DNA of 17,670 nucleotides from contig CAMPGU010000055.1 in NCBI GenBank assembly GCA_946885645.1, positions 1 to 17,670 of the forward strand, given 5' to 3'. Below are positions 6,135-12,939 of this stretch, piece by piece. The DNA comes from an uncultured Haloferula sp. (GTDB lineage: Bacteria > Verrucomicrobiota > Verrucomicrobiae > Verrucomicrobiales > Akkermansiaceae). The notes beneath the pieces were generated by a model. It searched no databases, was not told the DNA's origin, and saw only the letters and a list, made by a program, of their open reading frames with translations. Every line of letters begins with the position of its first letter. Position 1 is the first letter of the stretch. Made by a program: the position numbers and the translations under genes.

Positions 6135-7760
6135 ATGATTCACCCCGGCGGCACCCTCGGATCGAGCTCGGAAGATGCGGGACGCTTGGTTCTCGCCTTG
6201 CGCGCGTCGAACGAAGGCATCTGGGACTGGTGGACGGACAGCGCGGAGATCTATTATTCGCGGCGCATCCTGGAGTTCCTGGAATGCAGCACGGCTGCGG
6301 CACCGAATATCTTCCTGGAGCCCCATGACATGGTGCACGAGCAGGACCGCGCCTGCTTTGTCCAGGCATTGCAGGATGTCTTGAACCCCTCGGGACCCGA
6401 ACTTTTCGCCATCGACTGCCGGCTGAAGACCGGCGGGAACAGTTGGCGCTGGCTGCGCATCCGCGGGACCGTGGTCCGCGATCGCCAAGGCGCGGCACAA
6501 CGGATCGCCGGATCGATGATCGATATTTCCCGGCGCAAGGAAGCGGAGGCGCAGATCGAAGACGAGCGGCACTTGCTCCGGATGTTGATCGATCACGTGC
6601 CCCTCCAGGTCTATTTCAAGGACCGGGAGTCGCGCTTCGTGCTGGTGAACAAGCAGATGGCGGAGTGGATGGGTTTCCAGGAGCCGCGCGATCTCCAGGG
6701 CAAGCATGACCGGGATTTCTTCGACCGGGAGCACTGGGAGCAGGCGGATACCGACGAGCGCGCCATCATGGAGACGGGGCGGCCGGTGAGCGGCAAGCTG
6801 GAGCGCGAAACCTGGCGCGGCGGAGAGGATACCTGGGTGCTAACTTCCAAGTTCCCTTGGGTGGATCGCTGCGGGGAGGTGAAAGGGACCTTCGGGGTTT
6901 CGAGCGATGTGACCGAGCTGGTGAAAGCGAAGCAGGAGGCCACCGAGCTTGCCGCCGAGCTACAAATGCGGAACCAAGCCTACGAGGAAGAGCTGCAACT
7001 GGCGCGCGAGATCCAGCAGACACTGGCAGGATCCACCTTTCCGGAGGTCGGCGACCGCGCGGCCCGACTGGCCTTCGGGGCACGCTACTTGCCGATTTCC
7101 GGCATGGCCGGGGATTTCTTCGAGGTGCTGCGGATCTCCGATGGCAAGGCGGGGATGCTGATCTGCGATGTCATGGGGCACGGGGTTCGCTCCGCGCTGG
7201 TGGTCGCCATGCTGCGCGGCCTTCTGGAAAAGCAGCGGCGTAGCGCGGCCGATCCCTCCGCCTTCCTCTGCGGCTTGAACAACGGTCTTGCCTCGATTCT
7301 CGACCGGGCGGGTGCAACGATGTTTGCCACGGCGTTTTATGCCGTGGTGGATCTGGAGGCGGGAGTCCTCCGCTATGCCTGCGCCGGCCATCCGGGGGCG
7401 GTGGCGACCGGTCCGGGGGGCGTCCGGCAGCTTGCCGCGATCCGGAAGGAAAAGGGGCCGGGACTCGGCCTCATCGCGAAGGCGGAATACCCGGCGGGGG
7501 AGGTGCCGTTGTCCGAGGTCACGCGCCTCCTTCTTTTCACCGACGGGATTCTGGAAGCGGAGAACGAGGAGGGAGAGCCCTTCCTTGAAAAACGCCTGAT
7601 GGAAATCGCCGGCGCGTGCCGGAGCACAAGCTTGGAGGAAATGCTGGATATCGTCTTAACCCGGGTGCTCCAGTATTCCGACGGCCATCATTTCGATGAC
7701 GACGTCTGCCTGCTGGGCATGGAGGTGGTGCCGGCCGTGGCCGCGGTAGGCCGCGCATAG
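6135..7760 (+). CDS. PAS-PAS-SpoIIE (PP2C-type) protein phosphatase
   Basis: This cytoplasmic protein has 541 residues. A first PAS fold covers about 17-135 (ALRASNEGIWDWWTDSAEIY, then WRWLRIRGTVVRDRQG.AQRIAGSMIDIS). A second PAS fold covers about 145-265 (LIDHVPLQVYFKDRESRFVL, then GTFGVSSDVTE). A coiled-coil linker with EEELQLAREIQQTL, the usual SpoIIE/RsbU lead-in, precedes the phosphatase domain (about 300-535). Metal-binding acidic motifs are present: AGDFFEV, CDVMGHG, FTDGI and DDDVCLL. Such enzymes dephosphorylate STAS anti-anti-sigma proteins in response to signals sensed by the PAS domains. No STAS or anti-sigma kinase gene is in the window, so the target is unknown. The frame is open far upstream, but PAS homology begins just after the ATG at 6135. 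A weak TTGCCG-18-TGTGTT promoter at 6098-6127 would give a leaderless transcript. Confidence 0.87.
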   Translation: MIHPGGTLGSSSEDAGRLVLALRASNEGIWDWWTDSAEIYYSRRILEFLECSTAAAPNIFLEPHDMVHEQDRACFVQALQDVLNPSGPELFAIDCRLKTGGNSWRWLRIRGTVVRDRQGAAQRIAGSMIDISRRKEAEAQIEDERHLLRMLIDHVPLQVYFKDRESRFVLVNKQMAEWMGFQEPRDLQGKHDRDFFDREHWEQADTDERAIMETGRPVSGKLERETWRGGEDTWVLTSKFPWVDRCGEVKGTFGVSSDVTELVKAKQEATELAAELQMRNQAYEEELQLAREIQQTLAGSTFPEVGDRAARLAFGARYLPISGMAGDFFEVLRISDGKAGMLICDVMGHGVRSALVVAMLRGLLEKQRRSAADPSAFLCGLNNGLASILDRAGATMFATAFYAVVDLEAGVLRYACAGHPGAVATGPGGVRQLAAIRKEKGPGLGLIAKAEYPAGEVPLSEVTRLLLFTDGILEAENEEGEPFLEKRLMEIAGACRSTSLEEMLDIVLTRVLQYSDGHHFDDDVCLLGMEVVPAVAAVGRA

Positions 7761-7773
7761 TGCCTGTGCCGGT

Positions 7774-8289
7774 TCAGAGACCCGCCGGATGGCGCATCAC
7801 GTGGCCGCGGCCGGCACGGCTCTCCGGCTTCCAGCGGGGGCCGCTGCGGCCGCCCGGCCCTCCGGTGTCGAGGCGGAGACCCGCCACCGTCATGAACACA
7901 TGGCCATTCCGGATATAAAGGGTGATCCAGTCCCCTTCGCCCTTCTTCCCGTAGGAAAAGTATCCTTTGCTGGGCATCGAGCCTTTCATCAGCCCCGCCT
8001 CCCGGAGGACATACGAGACGGTGCCGGAGCAATCGTAGCCGGAGTCCTCGTGGCGGGCGTGACCGCCGCCCCACTTGTAGGGCTTTCCTTGCAGGCGGTT
8101 ACCGGCGGCGATGGCTCTCTTCACGGCTGCGGGAGCTTTCTTCGGCGCGTATGCCACGCCGTTCTTCAACATCGCCGTCCGCCCGCTCTGAAAGCGATAG
8201 GACACGGGATGCTTCGCCTTCACCTGCCGGGCGCAGGAACTGAATCCGAGGGCGGCGACCAAGGAGAGTAGCAGGAAAATTGGTTTCAC
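7774..8289 (-). CDS. NlpC/P60-like cysteine peptidase, putative lipoprotein
   Basis: The product has 171 residues. It starts at a GTG (8287-8289) with a lipoprotein-like signal peptide ending in ALGFSSC (lipidated cysteine 19, although F at -3 is unusual). The catalytic core fits the NlpC/P60 fold: GKPYKWGGG before the nucleophile, YDCSGTVSYVLREAG with C87, and a histidine in RNGHVFMTVAG (H130). Enzymes of this type cut peptide bonds in peptidoglycan stems or related amides, so cell-wall turnover at the outer membrane is the natural guess. The spacing is as in the family, but the protein is short and has no added binding domain. The C-terminus is rich in Gly and Arg. The gene follows the P-loop gene by 31 AT-rich bases and could be transcribed with it or from its own promoter in that gap. 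Confidence 0.75.
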   Translation of the reverse strand: MKPIFLLLSLVAALGFSSCARQVKAKHPVSYRFQSGRTAMLKNGVAYAPKKAPAAVKRAIAAGNRLQGKPYKWGGGHARHEDSGYDCSGTVSYVLREAGLMKGSMPSKGYFSYGKKGEGDWITLYIRNGHVFMTVAGLRLDTGGPGGRSGPRWKPESRAGRGHVMRHPAGL

Positions 8290-8320
8290 GCCCCGGACCT
8301 TAAGGATTTATTAAATTTTT
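8290..8320 (-). promoter_or_regulatory. AT-rich gap that may carry the promoter of the NlpC/P60 gene
   Basis: This is the most AT-rich stretch of the window. On the minus strand, TTGAAA at the end of the preceding gene is followed by TTTAATAAAT and then AAGG about ten bases before the GTG start. The hexamer spacing is poor and no terminator hairpin is visible, so this is only a candidate. Confidence 0.2.
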
Positions 8321-8917
8321 TCAAATATTTCCGATGTGCCCGTTCTGTCGGGCTAGATCGTCGTAGAAGCTGAGCCAAAGTTCCCGCAGATTCCCCCGGT
8401 GACGCCTGAGATTCCGGCTCAGGTCGGCCAGACCGAGGGGTCGACATTCCGGAAGCACGCGTTCCAAAAGCGCCGCCGCCAACCGCGGGCTCGACTGCAA
8501 GCGGACCAGCTCCCGCCATGAGCCGCTGCGGTGGCGCGTGACAAGTACCCCGGCCGCCGGGGCGAGCAGTTTTCGCAGGAGCGCCCTTTCGCGCCACGGA
8601 AGATGGATCTCCCCGTCGATCAACACCTGCTTGCCCTCGCAGTCCGCAAGCAGATGCCTATCAAGTGGGGAAATCCGGTCGTGCTCCTTGTTGTAGAAAA
8701 GAGCCGCGACTTCCTCGCCCCGGCTCGCCAGACGGAGGGACCATGCTGCCAGCAACGCGCTCTTACCGGACCCGTGGTGACCCGTGACGGCGGCACGGTG
8801 CCCGAGCTCCCGCCAGCGCGTCTCCAGCGCTTCCCATGTCGTCCCGATCAAAAGCGGATCGAAGGCCAAGACCTTTTCCAAGCGCGAGGGAGCGAAGGGA
8901 TTATCGCGTGCCTTCAT
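8321..8917 (-). CDS. P-loop NTPase of unknown role, last gene of the DUF3592 module
   Basis: The product has 198 residues, cytoplasmic and without membrane segments. Walker A is TGHHGSGKSALL (K52, S53), and a Walker B-like strand is KQVLIDGE (D101, E103). A following VLVTRHRSGSW segment looks like the sensor strand of a small STAND or AAA-like ATPase. The segment before the P-loop (LETRWRELGHRAAVTG) presents the nucleotide-binding strand. The C-terminal third is basic and helical. I do not recognise the family by name. The start overlaps the end of the arrestin-like gene by 17 bases, indicating translational coupling. The product may therefore act with the membrane protein and the arrestin-like protein encoded upstream. 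Confidence 0.72.
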   Translation of the reverse strand: MKARDNPFAPSRLEKVLAFDPLLIGTTWEALETRWRELGHRAAVTGHHGSGKSALLAAWSLRLASRGEEVAALFYNKEHDRISPLDRHLLADCEGKQVLIDGEIHLPWRERALLRKLLAPAAGVLVTRHRSGSWRELVRLQSSPRLAAALLERVLPECRPLGLADLSRNLRRHRGNLRELWLSFYDDLARQNGHIGNI

Positions 8918-9332
8918 GGTTCTTGCGCCGGAGCAAGCGGTTCATTCGCCCGGCTGCGGAGGATTGGGAGCGCGGTGATTCGACGGCTCCGAGCACGACC
9001 GCCCGCCGTTGCGGGCCGACCGTGAACTCCTCCAAGGCGAGGGAGCCCGCCCTCTTTTCCACCAGTTCTACTCCCCAGATGATGCTGATGAGCTTCCCGT
9101 CGGTGCTCCACGGGCTGTCGGGGAGCGCATGGGAGAAGGAGCGCTCGCCGCTCTGCTCTCCGCCTAGCGGGAGGATCAGGACGCTTTCGGCCTCCTCCGT
9201 TCCGCGCCCGCGGGTGAACCAAAAGATCCGCAGCTCCAGATCCTTGGGCGGCTTCTCCAAGCTCCAGCGGACGGTGCCTTCCACCGTTTCGCCGGGCTTG
9301 AGCTCGCGGTTTGTCAGGTGGATCGAGTTCAT
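8901..9332 (-). CDS. Arrestin-like beta-sandwich protein of unknown function
   Basis: The product has 143 residues, soluble and without a signal peptide. The pattern NRELKPGETVEGTVRWSL, then a strand pair around LELRIFWFTRGRGTEEAESV, then FSHALPDSPWSTDGKLISII and WGVELVE resembles an arrestin-type domain (PG-E-x-V-x-G early, LP...P...G-x-x-x-x-I-x-W late). The C-terminal tail is basic (MNRLLRRKNHEG). The C-terminal domain of the preceding membrane protein shows the same late pattern, so the two may be related copies. The start codon overlaps the previous stop as ATGA, and its end overlaps the P-loop gene by 17 bases. The assignment rests on pattern only; a structure prediction would settle the fold. 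Confidence 0.68.
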   Translation of the reverse strand: MNSIHLTNRELKPGETVEGTVRWSLEKPPKDLELRIFWFTRGRGTEEAESVLILPLGGEQSGERSFSHALPDSPWSTDGKLISIIWGVELVEKRAGSLALEEFTVGPQRRAVVLGAVESPRSQSSAAGRMNRLLRRKNHEGTR

Positions 9333-11041
9333 GGTTGTTCCTCCCTTACCGGTGCGTGTACGAGCAGTTCCCGCTCCGCGTTCACGTCCGGGAGCCGCGG
9401 CACCCCGGCCCGGAGGTCGATCAGCCAGCGGATGCGGTTGTTCCGGCCGTTGAAGGTCGGCACCGCCTCCTGCGGGATCGCCAGGGTGGCGTGTCCGCGC
9501 TCCGTGGCTGCCGGGACGGTGGTCTCGAAGATCACCTGCTCGTGGAAAACGGATTTCGCGGTCGAGCTGCTGGAGCCGTTCTGGTACGTGGCCTCTTCCC
9601 TGCCGACCAGGAGCAGGGTGAAACTCCGCGGTTGCCCCCAGCCTCCCGCACGGCGCCAGCGCACGGAGGTCGCGGCCCCGGGCAGCAGTGCGGCTTCATC
9701 GATGCTGAGCTCGAAAACCGGGCCGAAGAGCGCCAAAAACATGTAAACCACGGCTGCCAAGAGCCCGAGACCCACGAGGACGAAGGGGATCAGAAACAGG
9801 CTGAAGACCCCGCCGATCCATGCTCCCCCGCCGCCCCGGCCGAAATCCTGAAGGTTATCCCGCAGCGCGAAGCCGATAAAACCGTTCCAGAAGAGGGCGA
9901 AGACGAGCACGATCACGAAACCCCCGAGGGGCACCGTCCGCAACCGCGCCCACTCCCCGGCGGCCAGCGGGGCGCTTCCTATTTGGCGCGGCGCGGGCGC
10001 GGCGCGACGCGAGGAAACCGGGGCCTTCTTCGCCCGCTTTTTAAGGGTCCACCACAGGCCTCCGAACCCCACCGCCATGAAGGGGAGAGGGAATAGAGCC
10101 AGGAGCGCGCCCCAGCCCGGATCCCGCTTCACCACCGCCCGCCATGGTTCGTCCGGATCGACGAAGACCGTGAGGGCGCTGCCCGGCGGGTGTGCGGAAA
10201 CGACGGCTTGCTTGCCCTTCCGCCCGGAAGAACTGCCGCCGATCAGGCCGTAGCGGTTCGAGCGGTGCTCGCGCCCGTTCACAGTGTAGCGGTAGAAGAG
10301 ATCGATGGAGTAAACCGTCCCGTCGCTATCGCTGCGGCTGGCCAACCGGCTGCGGATGATTTCCGCGGGGGTTTCTTTCCATCCCCGCATGTCGGCCCAC
10401 TCGAGCGCCTTCGGAATCACCAAGCCGCAGAAAATCCCGAGTCCCGCCAAGCCGAAGATCAGGAAGAAAAGGATGGCTGGAGAGGAGCTCGCCTGTTCCT
10501 TCGCCGCCGAGGTGGGAGCTTTCTCGCCGCCAGCCTTGCCGAAGATGAGGGCAAGCCCGATCAACACGAACAATCCCCCGAATGCCGCGAAAGCGAGACC
10601 GAAGGAAAGCTGGCCGCCGCTCCCCTCCGCCAAGCGGGATTCGTCGGGGTCCGAGGGATTCACCCGGCACTCCGTGGTCACCCCCGCGGGTGAGGGAAGG
10701 GTGCCCTCGGGCCCTTGCAGGAGAGATTCCCGGATTTCGGAAAGGTCTTCGTAGCTATCGCTACTCTCTTTGTGGCTCCACAGGCGGGTTCCTGTGAAGG
10801 AGTCGCCACCCACCTCGTAGCGGTAGGAGAGATCGGCCCGGAACTCTCCGGCGTCCTCCGCATCCGGCACGATTTCGAATTTCTCGATCACGCAAGGCAC
10901 CTTCTCCCATCCGCGCGAGGAAAGCGCCTTGCCGGCCTGCCAGAGGCCGACGGCTACGAAGATCAAGCTGAACGCCGTCCAGAAAATTCCGAAGAGGCGA
11001 ACGCTGCAGCCGGATGCTGTTTTTTCCAAGGGGCTCGCCAT
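9329..11041 (-). CDS. Membrane protein with two DUF3592-type domains and an arrestin-like C-terminus
   Basis: The product has 570 residues. A first unit has a membrane helix (about 16-37, IFWTAFSLIFVAVGLWQAGK), an external beta domain (WEKVPCVIEKFEIVPD, FRADLSYRYEVGG) and a second helix (LAFAAFGGLFVLIGLALIFG). A second unit repeats this plan: helix ILFFLIFGLAGLGIFCGLVI, beta domain (WKETPAEIIRS, YSIDLFYRYTVNG, VFVDPDEPWRAVV), then helix LLALFPLPFMAVGFGGLWW. This helix-beta-helix plan with a Y-x-Y-x-V-x-G strand is that of DUF3592. Two more helices (about 375-440) precede a C-terminal beta-rich domain of about 120 residues (RGHATLAIP, RIRWLIDLRA). It is likely an inner-membrane protein; function unknown. 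It lies 45 bases downstream of rdgB and overlaps the next gene by four bases. Confidence 0.8.
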   Translation of the reverse strand: MASPLEKTASGCSVRLFGIFWTAFSLIFVAVGLWQAGKALSSRGWEKVPCVIEKFEIVPDAEDAGEFRADLSYRYEVGGDSFTGTRLWSHKESSDSYEDLSEIRESLLQGPEGTLPSPAGVTTECRVNPSDPDESRLAEGSGGQLSFGLAFAAFGGLFVLIGLALIFGKAGGEKAPTSAAKEQASSSPAILFFLIFGLAGLGIFCGLVIPKALEWADMRGWKETPAEIIRSRLASRSDSDGTVYSIDLFYRYTVNGREHRSNRYGLIGGSSSGRKGKQAVVSAHPPGSALTVFVDPDEPWRAVVKRDPGWGALLALFPLPFMAVGFGGLWWTLKKRAKKAPVSSRRAAPAPRQIGSAPLAAGEWARLRTVPLGGFVIVLVFALFWNGFIGFALRDNLQDFGRGGGGAWIGGVFSLFLIPFVLVGLGLLAAVVYMFLALFGPVFELSIDEAALLPGAATSVRWRRAGGWGQPRSFTLLLVGREEATYQNGSSSSTAKSVFHEQVIFETTVPAATERGHATLAIPQEAVPTFNGRNNRIRWLIDLRAGVPRLPDVNAERELLVHAPVREEQP

Positions 11042-11049
11042 GGGAGCGC

Positions 11050-11058
11050 TGTCTAGCA
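11050..11058 (-). promoter_or_regulatory. Putative extended -10 element of the DUF3592 operon
   Basis: On the minus strand TGC-TAGACA ends eight bases before the ATG at 11041. No good -35 is seen. It would give a transcript with almost no leader for the three overlapping genes. Confidence 0.3.
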
Positions 11059-11086
11059 GAACGGCTTGGGTGCCGCCGCTCTAAAT

Positions 11087-11683
11087 TCAGCGATGGTTTC
11101 CCAACCACTCCATCACCCGTGCCAGCGCCCTGCCACGGTGGCTGAGAGCGTTTTTCACCTCGGGCCCGAGTTCCGCGAAGCTGCGGTCGTGGCCTTCCGG
11201 GGCGAAAAGGGGATCGTAACCGAACCCTCCCGCGCCATAGGGAGCCTCCAGGATCCGCCCCTCCACGGTCCCGCTGAAATCCGCGAGCACCTGACCGGCC
11301 CGGGCCAGCACCATCGTGCAGCGGAACCGGGCGGCCCGGTCCGTTTTGCCAGCCATCTCCGCCATCAGGCGCGCGTTGTTCTTCGGGTGGTTCCCCTCCT
11401 CGCCGCCGTAGCTGCTCGACCACACTCCCGGCGCGCCGCCGAGGGCGTCCACTTCGAGGCCGGAGTCGTCGGAAAGTACCAATCCCGTCACCTCCCGGCT
11501 GATCGCCAGCGCCTTGAGCCTGGCGTTGGCAAGGAAGGTGGTGCCGGTTTCCTCAACTGCGGGAAGATGGGGAAAGTCATTGACGTCTAAGACCTCGTAG
11601 CGATCTCCGATCATTTCCCGGATCTCTCCGGTCTTGTGCGCGTTGCGGGTGGCGATGACTAGCACGGGAAGCTCCGGAGGCAT
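11087..11683 (-). CDS. rdgB: RdgB/HAM1 family XTP/dITP diphosphatase
   Basis: The product has 198 residues, the usual family length. The enzyme hydrolyses non-canonical purine nucleotides (XTP, ITP, dITP) to the monophosphate and pyrophosphate, keeping them out of nucleic acids. Visible marks are IATRNAHKTGEI (N14 and K17, substrate binding), a metal-binding acidic EETGTTFLANA segment near 45, SDDSGLEVDALGGAPGVWS (D72, D73), GAGGFGYDPLF and the terminal SHRGRAL. The start at 11683 carries GGAGG only one base upstream, inside an 18-bp palindrome. A TTGGCC-17-TACCCC pair (11718-11690) could be its promoter and would leave no leader. The gene is divergent from the first thioredoxin-like gene; the DUF3592 operon follows on the same strand. 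Confidence 0.92.
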   Translation of the reverse strand: MPPELPVLVIATRNAHKTGEIREMIGDRYEVLDVNDFPHLPAVEETGTTFLANARLKALAISREVTGLVLSDDSGLEVDALGGAPGVWSSSYGGEEGNHPKNNARLMAEMAGKTDRAARFRCTMVLARAGQVLADFSGTVEGRILEAPYGAGGFGYDPLFAPEGHDRSFAELGPEVKNALSHRGRALARVMEWLGNHR

Positions 11684-11691
11684 GCCTCCGG
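11674..11691. repeat. 18-bp perfect palindrome over the rdgB start codon
   Basis: CCGGAGGC-AT-GCCTCCGG is its own reverse complement. It contains the rdgB start codon (minus strand, 11683-11681) and the GGAGG just before it. In RNA it could fold and hide both. A separate 7-bp stem with a 3-base loop (11699-11715) lies between rdgB and the divergent gene. Confidence 0.55.
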
Positions 11692-11723
11692 GGTAGCTGC
11701 CCCGCGCGGCGGGGCCAAGAATT

Positions 11724-11757
11724 TTGAAATAATCGGGAGATGTGCTACGCCTATAAC
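11724..11757 (+). promoter_or_regulatory. Putative promoter of the first thioredoxin-like gene
   Basis: TTGAAA (11724-11729) is followed after 16 bases by TACGCC preceded by TGC (11743-11751). A better -10 hexamer, TATAAC (11752-11757), is 22 bases away from it. Either choice places the start of transcription within about six bases of the ATG at 11764. Confidence 0.35.
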
Positions 11758-11763
11758 CACGTT

Positions 11764-12222
11764 ATGAAAGCCGTCACCTACCTCGCCGCCTTCACGCTCG
11801 GCGCCGCCGCCATGGTCAGCTCCGCCTTCTCGAAGGATCTCGAGGGCTGGTCCACGGACCTGGAAAAGGCCTTTGAACAGGCGAAGAAGGAAAAGAAGCC
11901 CTTGCTGGTCGAGTTCACCGGCTCCGACTGGTGCCCGCCCTGCATCGCGATGCGCAAGAACGTTTTCTCCAAGAAGGAGTTTCTCGATGCGGCCGGAAAG
12001 AAATTCATCCTGGTGGAGCTGGATTTCCCGAAAGGGGATAAGGAATTGAAGGAAAAGAACGATCCGTATGCCGAGAAGTACAACATCGAGGGCTTTCCAA
12101 CGGTGATTCTCTTCGATTCCGCGGGGAAGGAATTCGACCGCTTCTTCGCGTCCGAGTACCCGAAGACGGACCTCTTTTTGAAACACCTCGACGAGGCGCT
12201 GGCGAAGAAGGAACTGGACTAG
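11764..12222 (+). CDS. Exported thioredoxin-like protein (CPPC active site)
   Basis: The product has 152 residues. A signal peptide (MKAVTYLAAFTLGAAAMVSS, then AFSK) is followed by a thioredoxin fold of the Thioredoxin_7/DsbD-gamma kind. Marks are KPLLVEFTGSDWCPPC (C57, C60) at the start of the active-site helix, ILVELDFPKGD, the loop with the cis-proline GFPTVILFD, and GKEFDRFF. It would act in the periplasm as a thiol-disulfide exchanger, although partners are not shown. An upstream in-frame ATG at 11740 would precede the promoter and spoil the signal peptide. The next gene encodes a paralogue of the same size. No Shine-Dalgarno sequence is visible. Confidence 0.85.
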   Translation: MKAVTYLAAFTLGAAAMVSSAFSKDLEGWSTDLEKAFEQAKKEKKPLLVEFTGSDWCPPCIAMRKNVFSKKEFLDAAGKKFILVELDFPKGDKELKEKNDPYAEKYNIEGFPTVILFDSAGKEFDRFFASEYPKTDLFLKHLDEALAKKELD

Positions 12223-12257
12223 TCGTTTTTCCACAGCGGCGCCGTTCATGGCTGCCG

Positions 12258-12290
12258 ACCCCGCCCGGACTTCGTGCGGGCGGGGTTTTT
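12258..12290 (+). terminator. Rho-independent terminator after the first thioredoxin-like gene
   Basis: A 10-bp perfect stem has left arm ACCCCGCCCG at 12258-12267, a 9-base loop, and right arm CGGGCGGGGT at 12277-12286. It runs directly into five T residues. It is 35 bases after the stop codon. Confidence 0.85.
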
Positions 12291-12292
12291 CT

Positions 12293-12321
12293 TTGGAATA
12301 TCCGGTCGATCCTGCATTCAT
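12293..12321 (+). promoter_or_regulatory. Putative promoter of the second thioredoxin-like gene
   Basis: TTGGAA (12293-12298), a 17-base spacer and TGC-ATTCAT (12313-12321) lie directly behind the preceding terminator. Seven bases then separate it from the ATG at 12329, again predicting no leader. Confidence 0.35.
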
Positions 12322-12328
12322 AACTGCC

Positions 12329-12784
12329 ATGAAAGCGCTTTTCCGCTCCCTCGCCGTTCTCGTGGCCACCGCGTCGTTCGCCTTCGCAGGAACCGAGGGT
12401 TGGGTGACGAACTGGGAGGAGGCCAAGGCGAAAGCGAAGGCCGAAAACAAGCCGATCCTGATCAATCTTACCGGCTCCGATTGGTGCGGCTGGTGCATCA
12501 AGCTGCACAAGGAGGTCTTCTCGCAGAAGGCCTTCACGGAATATGCCGCCGCGAACCTGGTGCTGATGGAAGCGGACTATCCGCGGAAGACCGAGCTTTC
12601 CCCGGAATTGAAGAAGCAGAACGCGGCGCTGAAGAAGGATTACCTCAATGAAGGCTATCCGACCGTGCTGCTGCTGGATGGGGAGGGCAAGAAGCTGAGC
12701 GAGGACATCGGCTACCGCGAAGGCGGTCCTGAAGCCTACGTGAAGCACATCCAGGAGCTCCTCGCGAAGACGGCGAAAAAGTAG
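12329..12784 (+). CDS. Exported thioredoxin-like protein (CGWC active site)
   Basis: The product has 151 residues. A signal peptide ([20 protein letters not shown]) is cleaved before GTEGW. The thioredoxin fold has [16 protein letters not shown] (C53, C56), [14 protein letters not shown], and the cis-proline loop [13 protein letters not shown]. It is clearly a paralogue of the product at 11764-12222: the layout is the same, both have an EGW motif after the signal peptide, and both carry GSDWC. The residues between the active-site cysteines differ (GW against PP), so the two probably have different redox potentials. The longer frame from 12248 would start inside the preceding terminator. The likely role is periplasmic redox, with unknown partner. 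Confidence 0.85.
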   Translation: MKALFRSLAVLVATASFAFAGTEGWVTNWEEAKAKAKAENKPILINLTGSDWCGWCIKLHKEVFSQKAFTEYAAANLVLMEADYPRKTELSPELKKQNAALKKDYLNEGYPTVLLLDGEGKKLSEDIGYREGGPEAYVKHIQELLAKTAKK

Positions 12785-12814
12785 GCGAAGGCCCTGCCCG
12801 GAAGCGATTTTTCC

Positions 12815-12847
12815 ACCCCGCCCGGCCAAGCGCCGCGGCGGGGTTTT
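12815..12847 (+). terminator. Rho-independent terminator after the second thioredoxin-like gene
   Basis: ACCCCGCC (12815-12822) pairs with GGCGGGGT (12837-12844). An inner CGGC/GCCG stem extends it, and TTTTCCTTTT follows. The left arm is nearly the same as that of the terminator at 12258-12290. Confidence 0.8.
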
Positions 12848-12939
12848 CCTTTTCAAACTCAGGCTCTTTCGCCAAGTTCCGCGGCCCGTCGCGGTACCTG
12901 CGGAAGCCGGCGCGCGGAAGCTTCCCTTTTCCCACGATC

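Noticed and set aside
11659..12537. A 292-codon minus-strand frame opposite the thioredoxin-like genes
   Set aside because: It runs through a strong terminator and two genes with clear CxxC motifs, and has no motif of its own.
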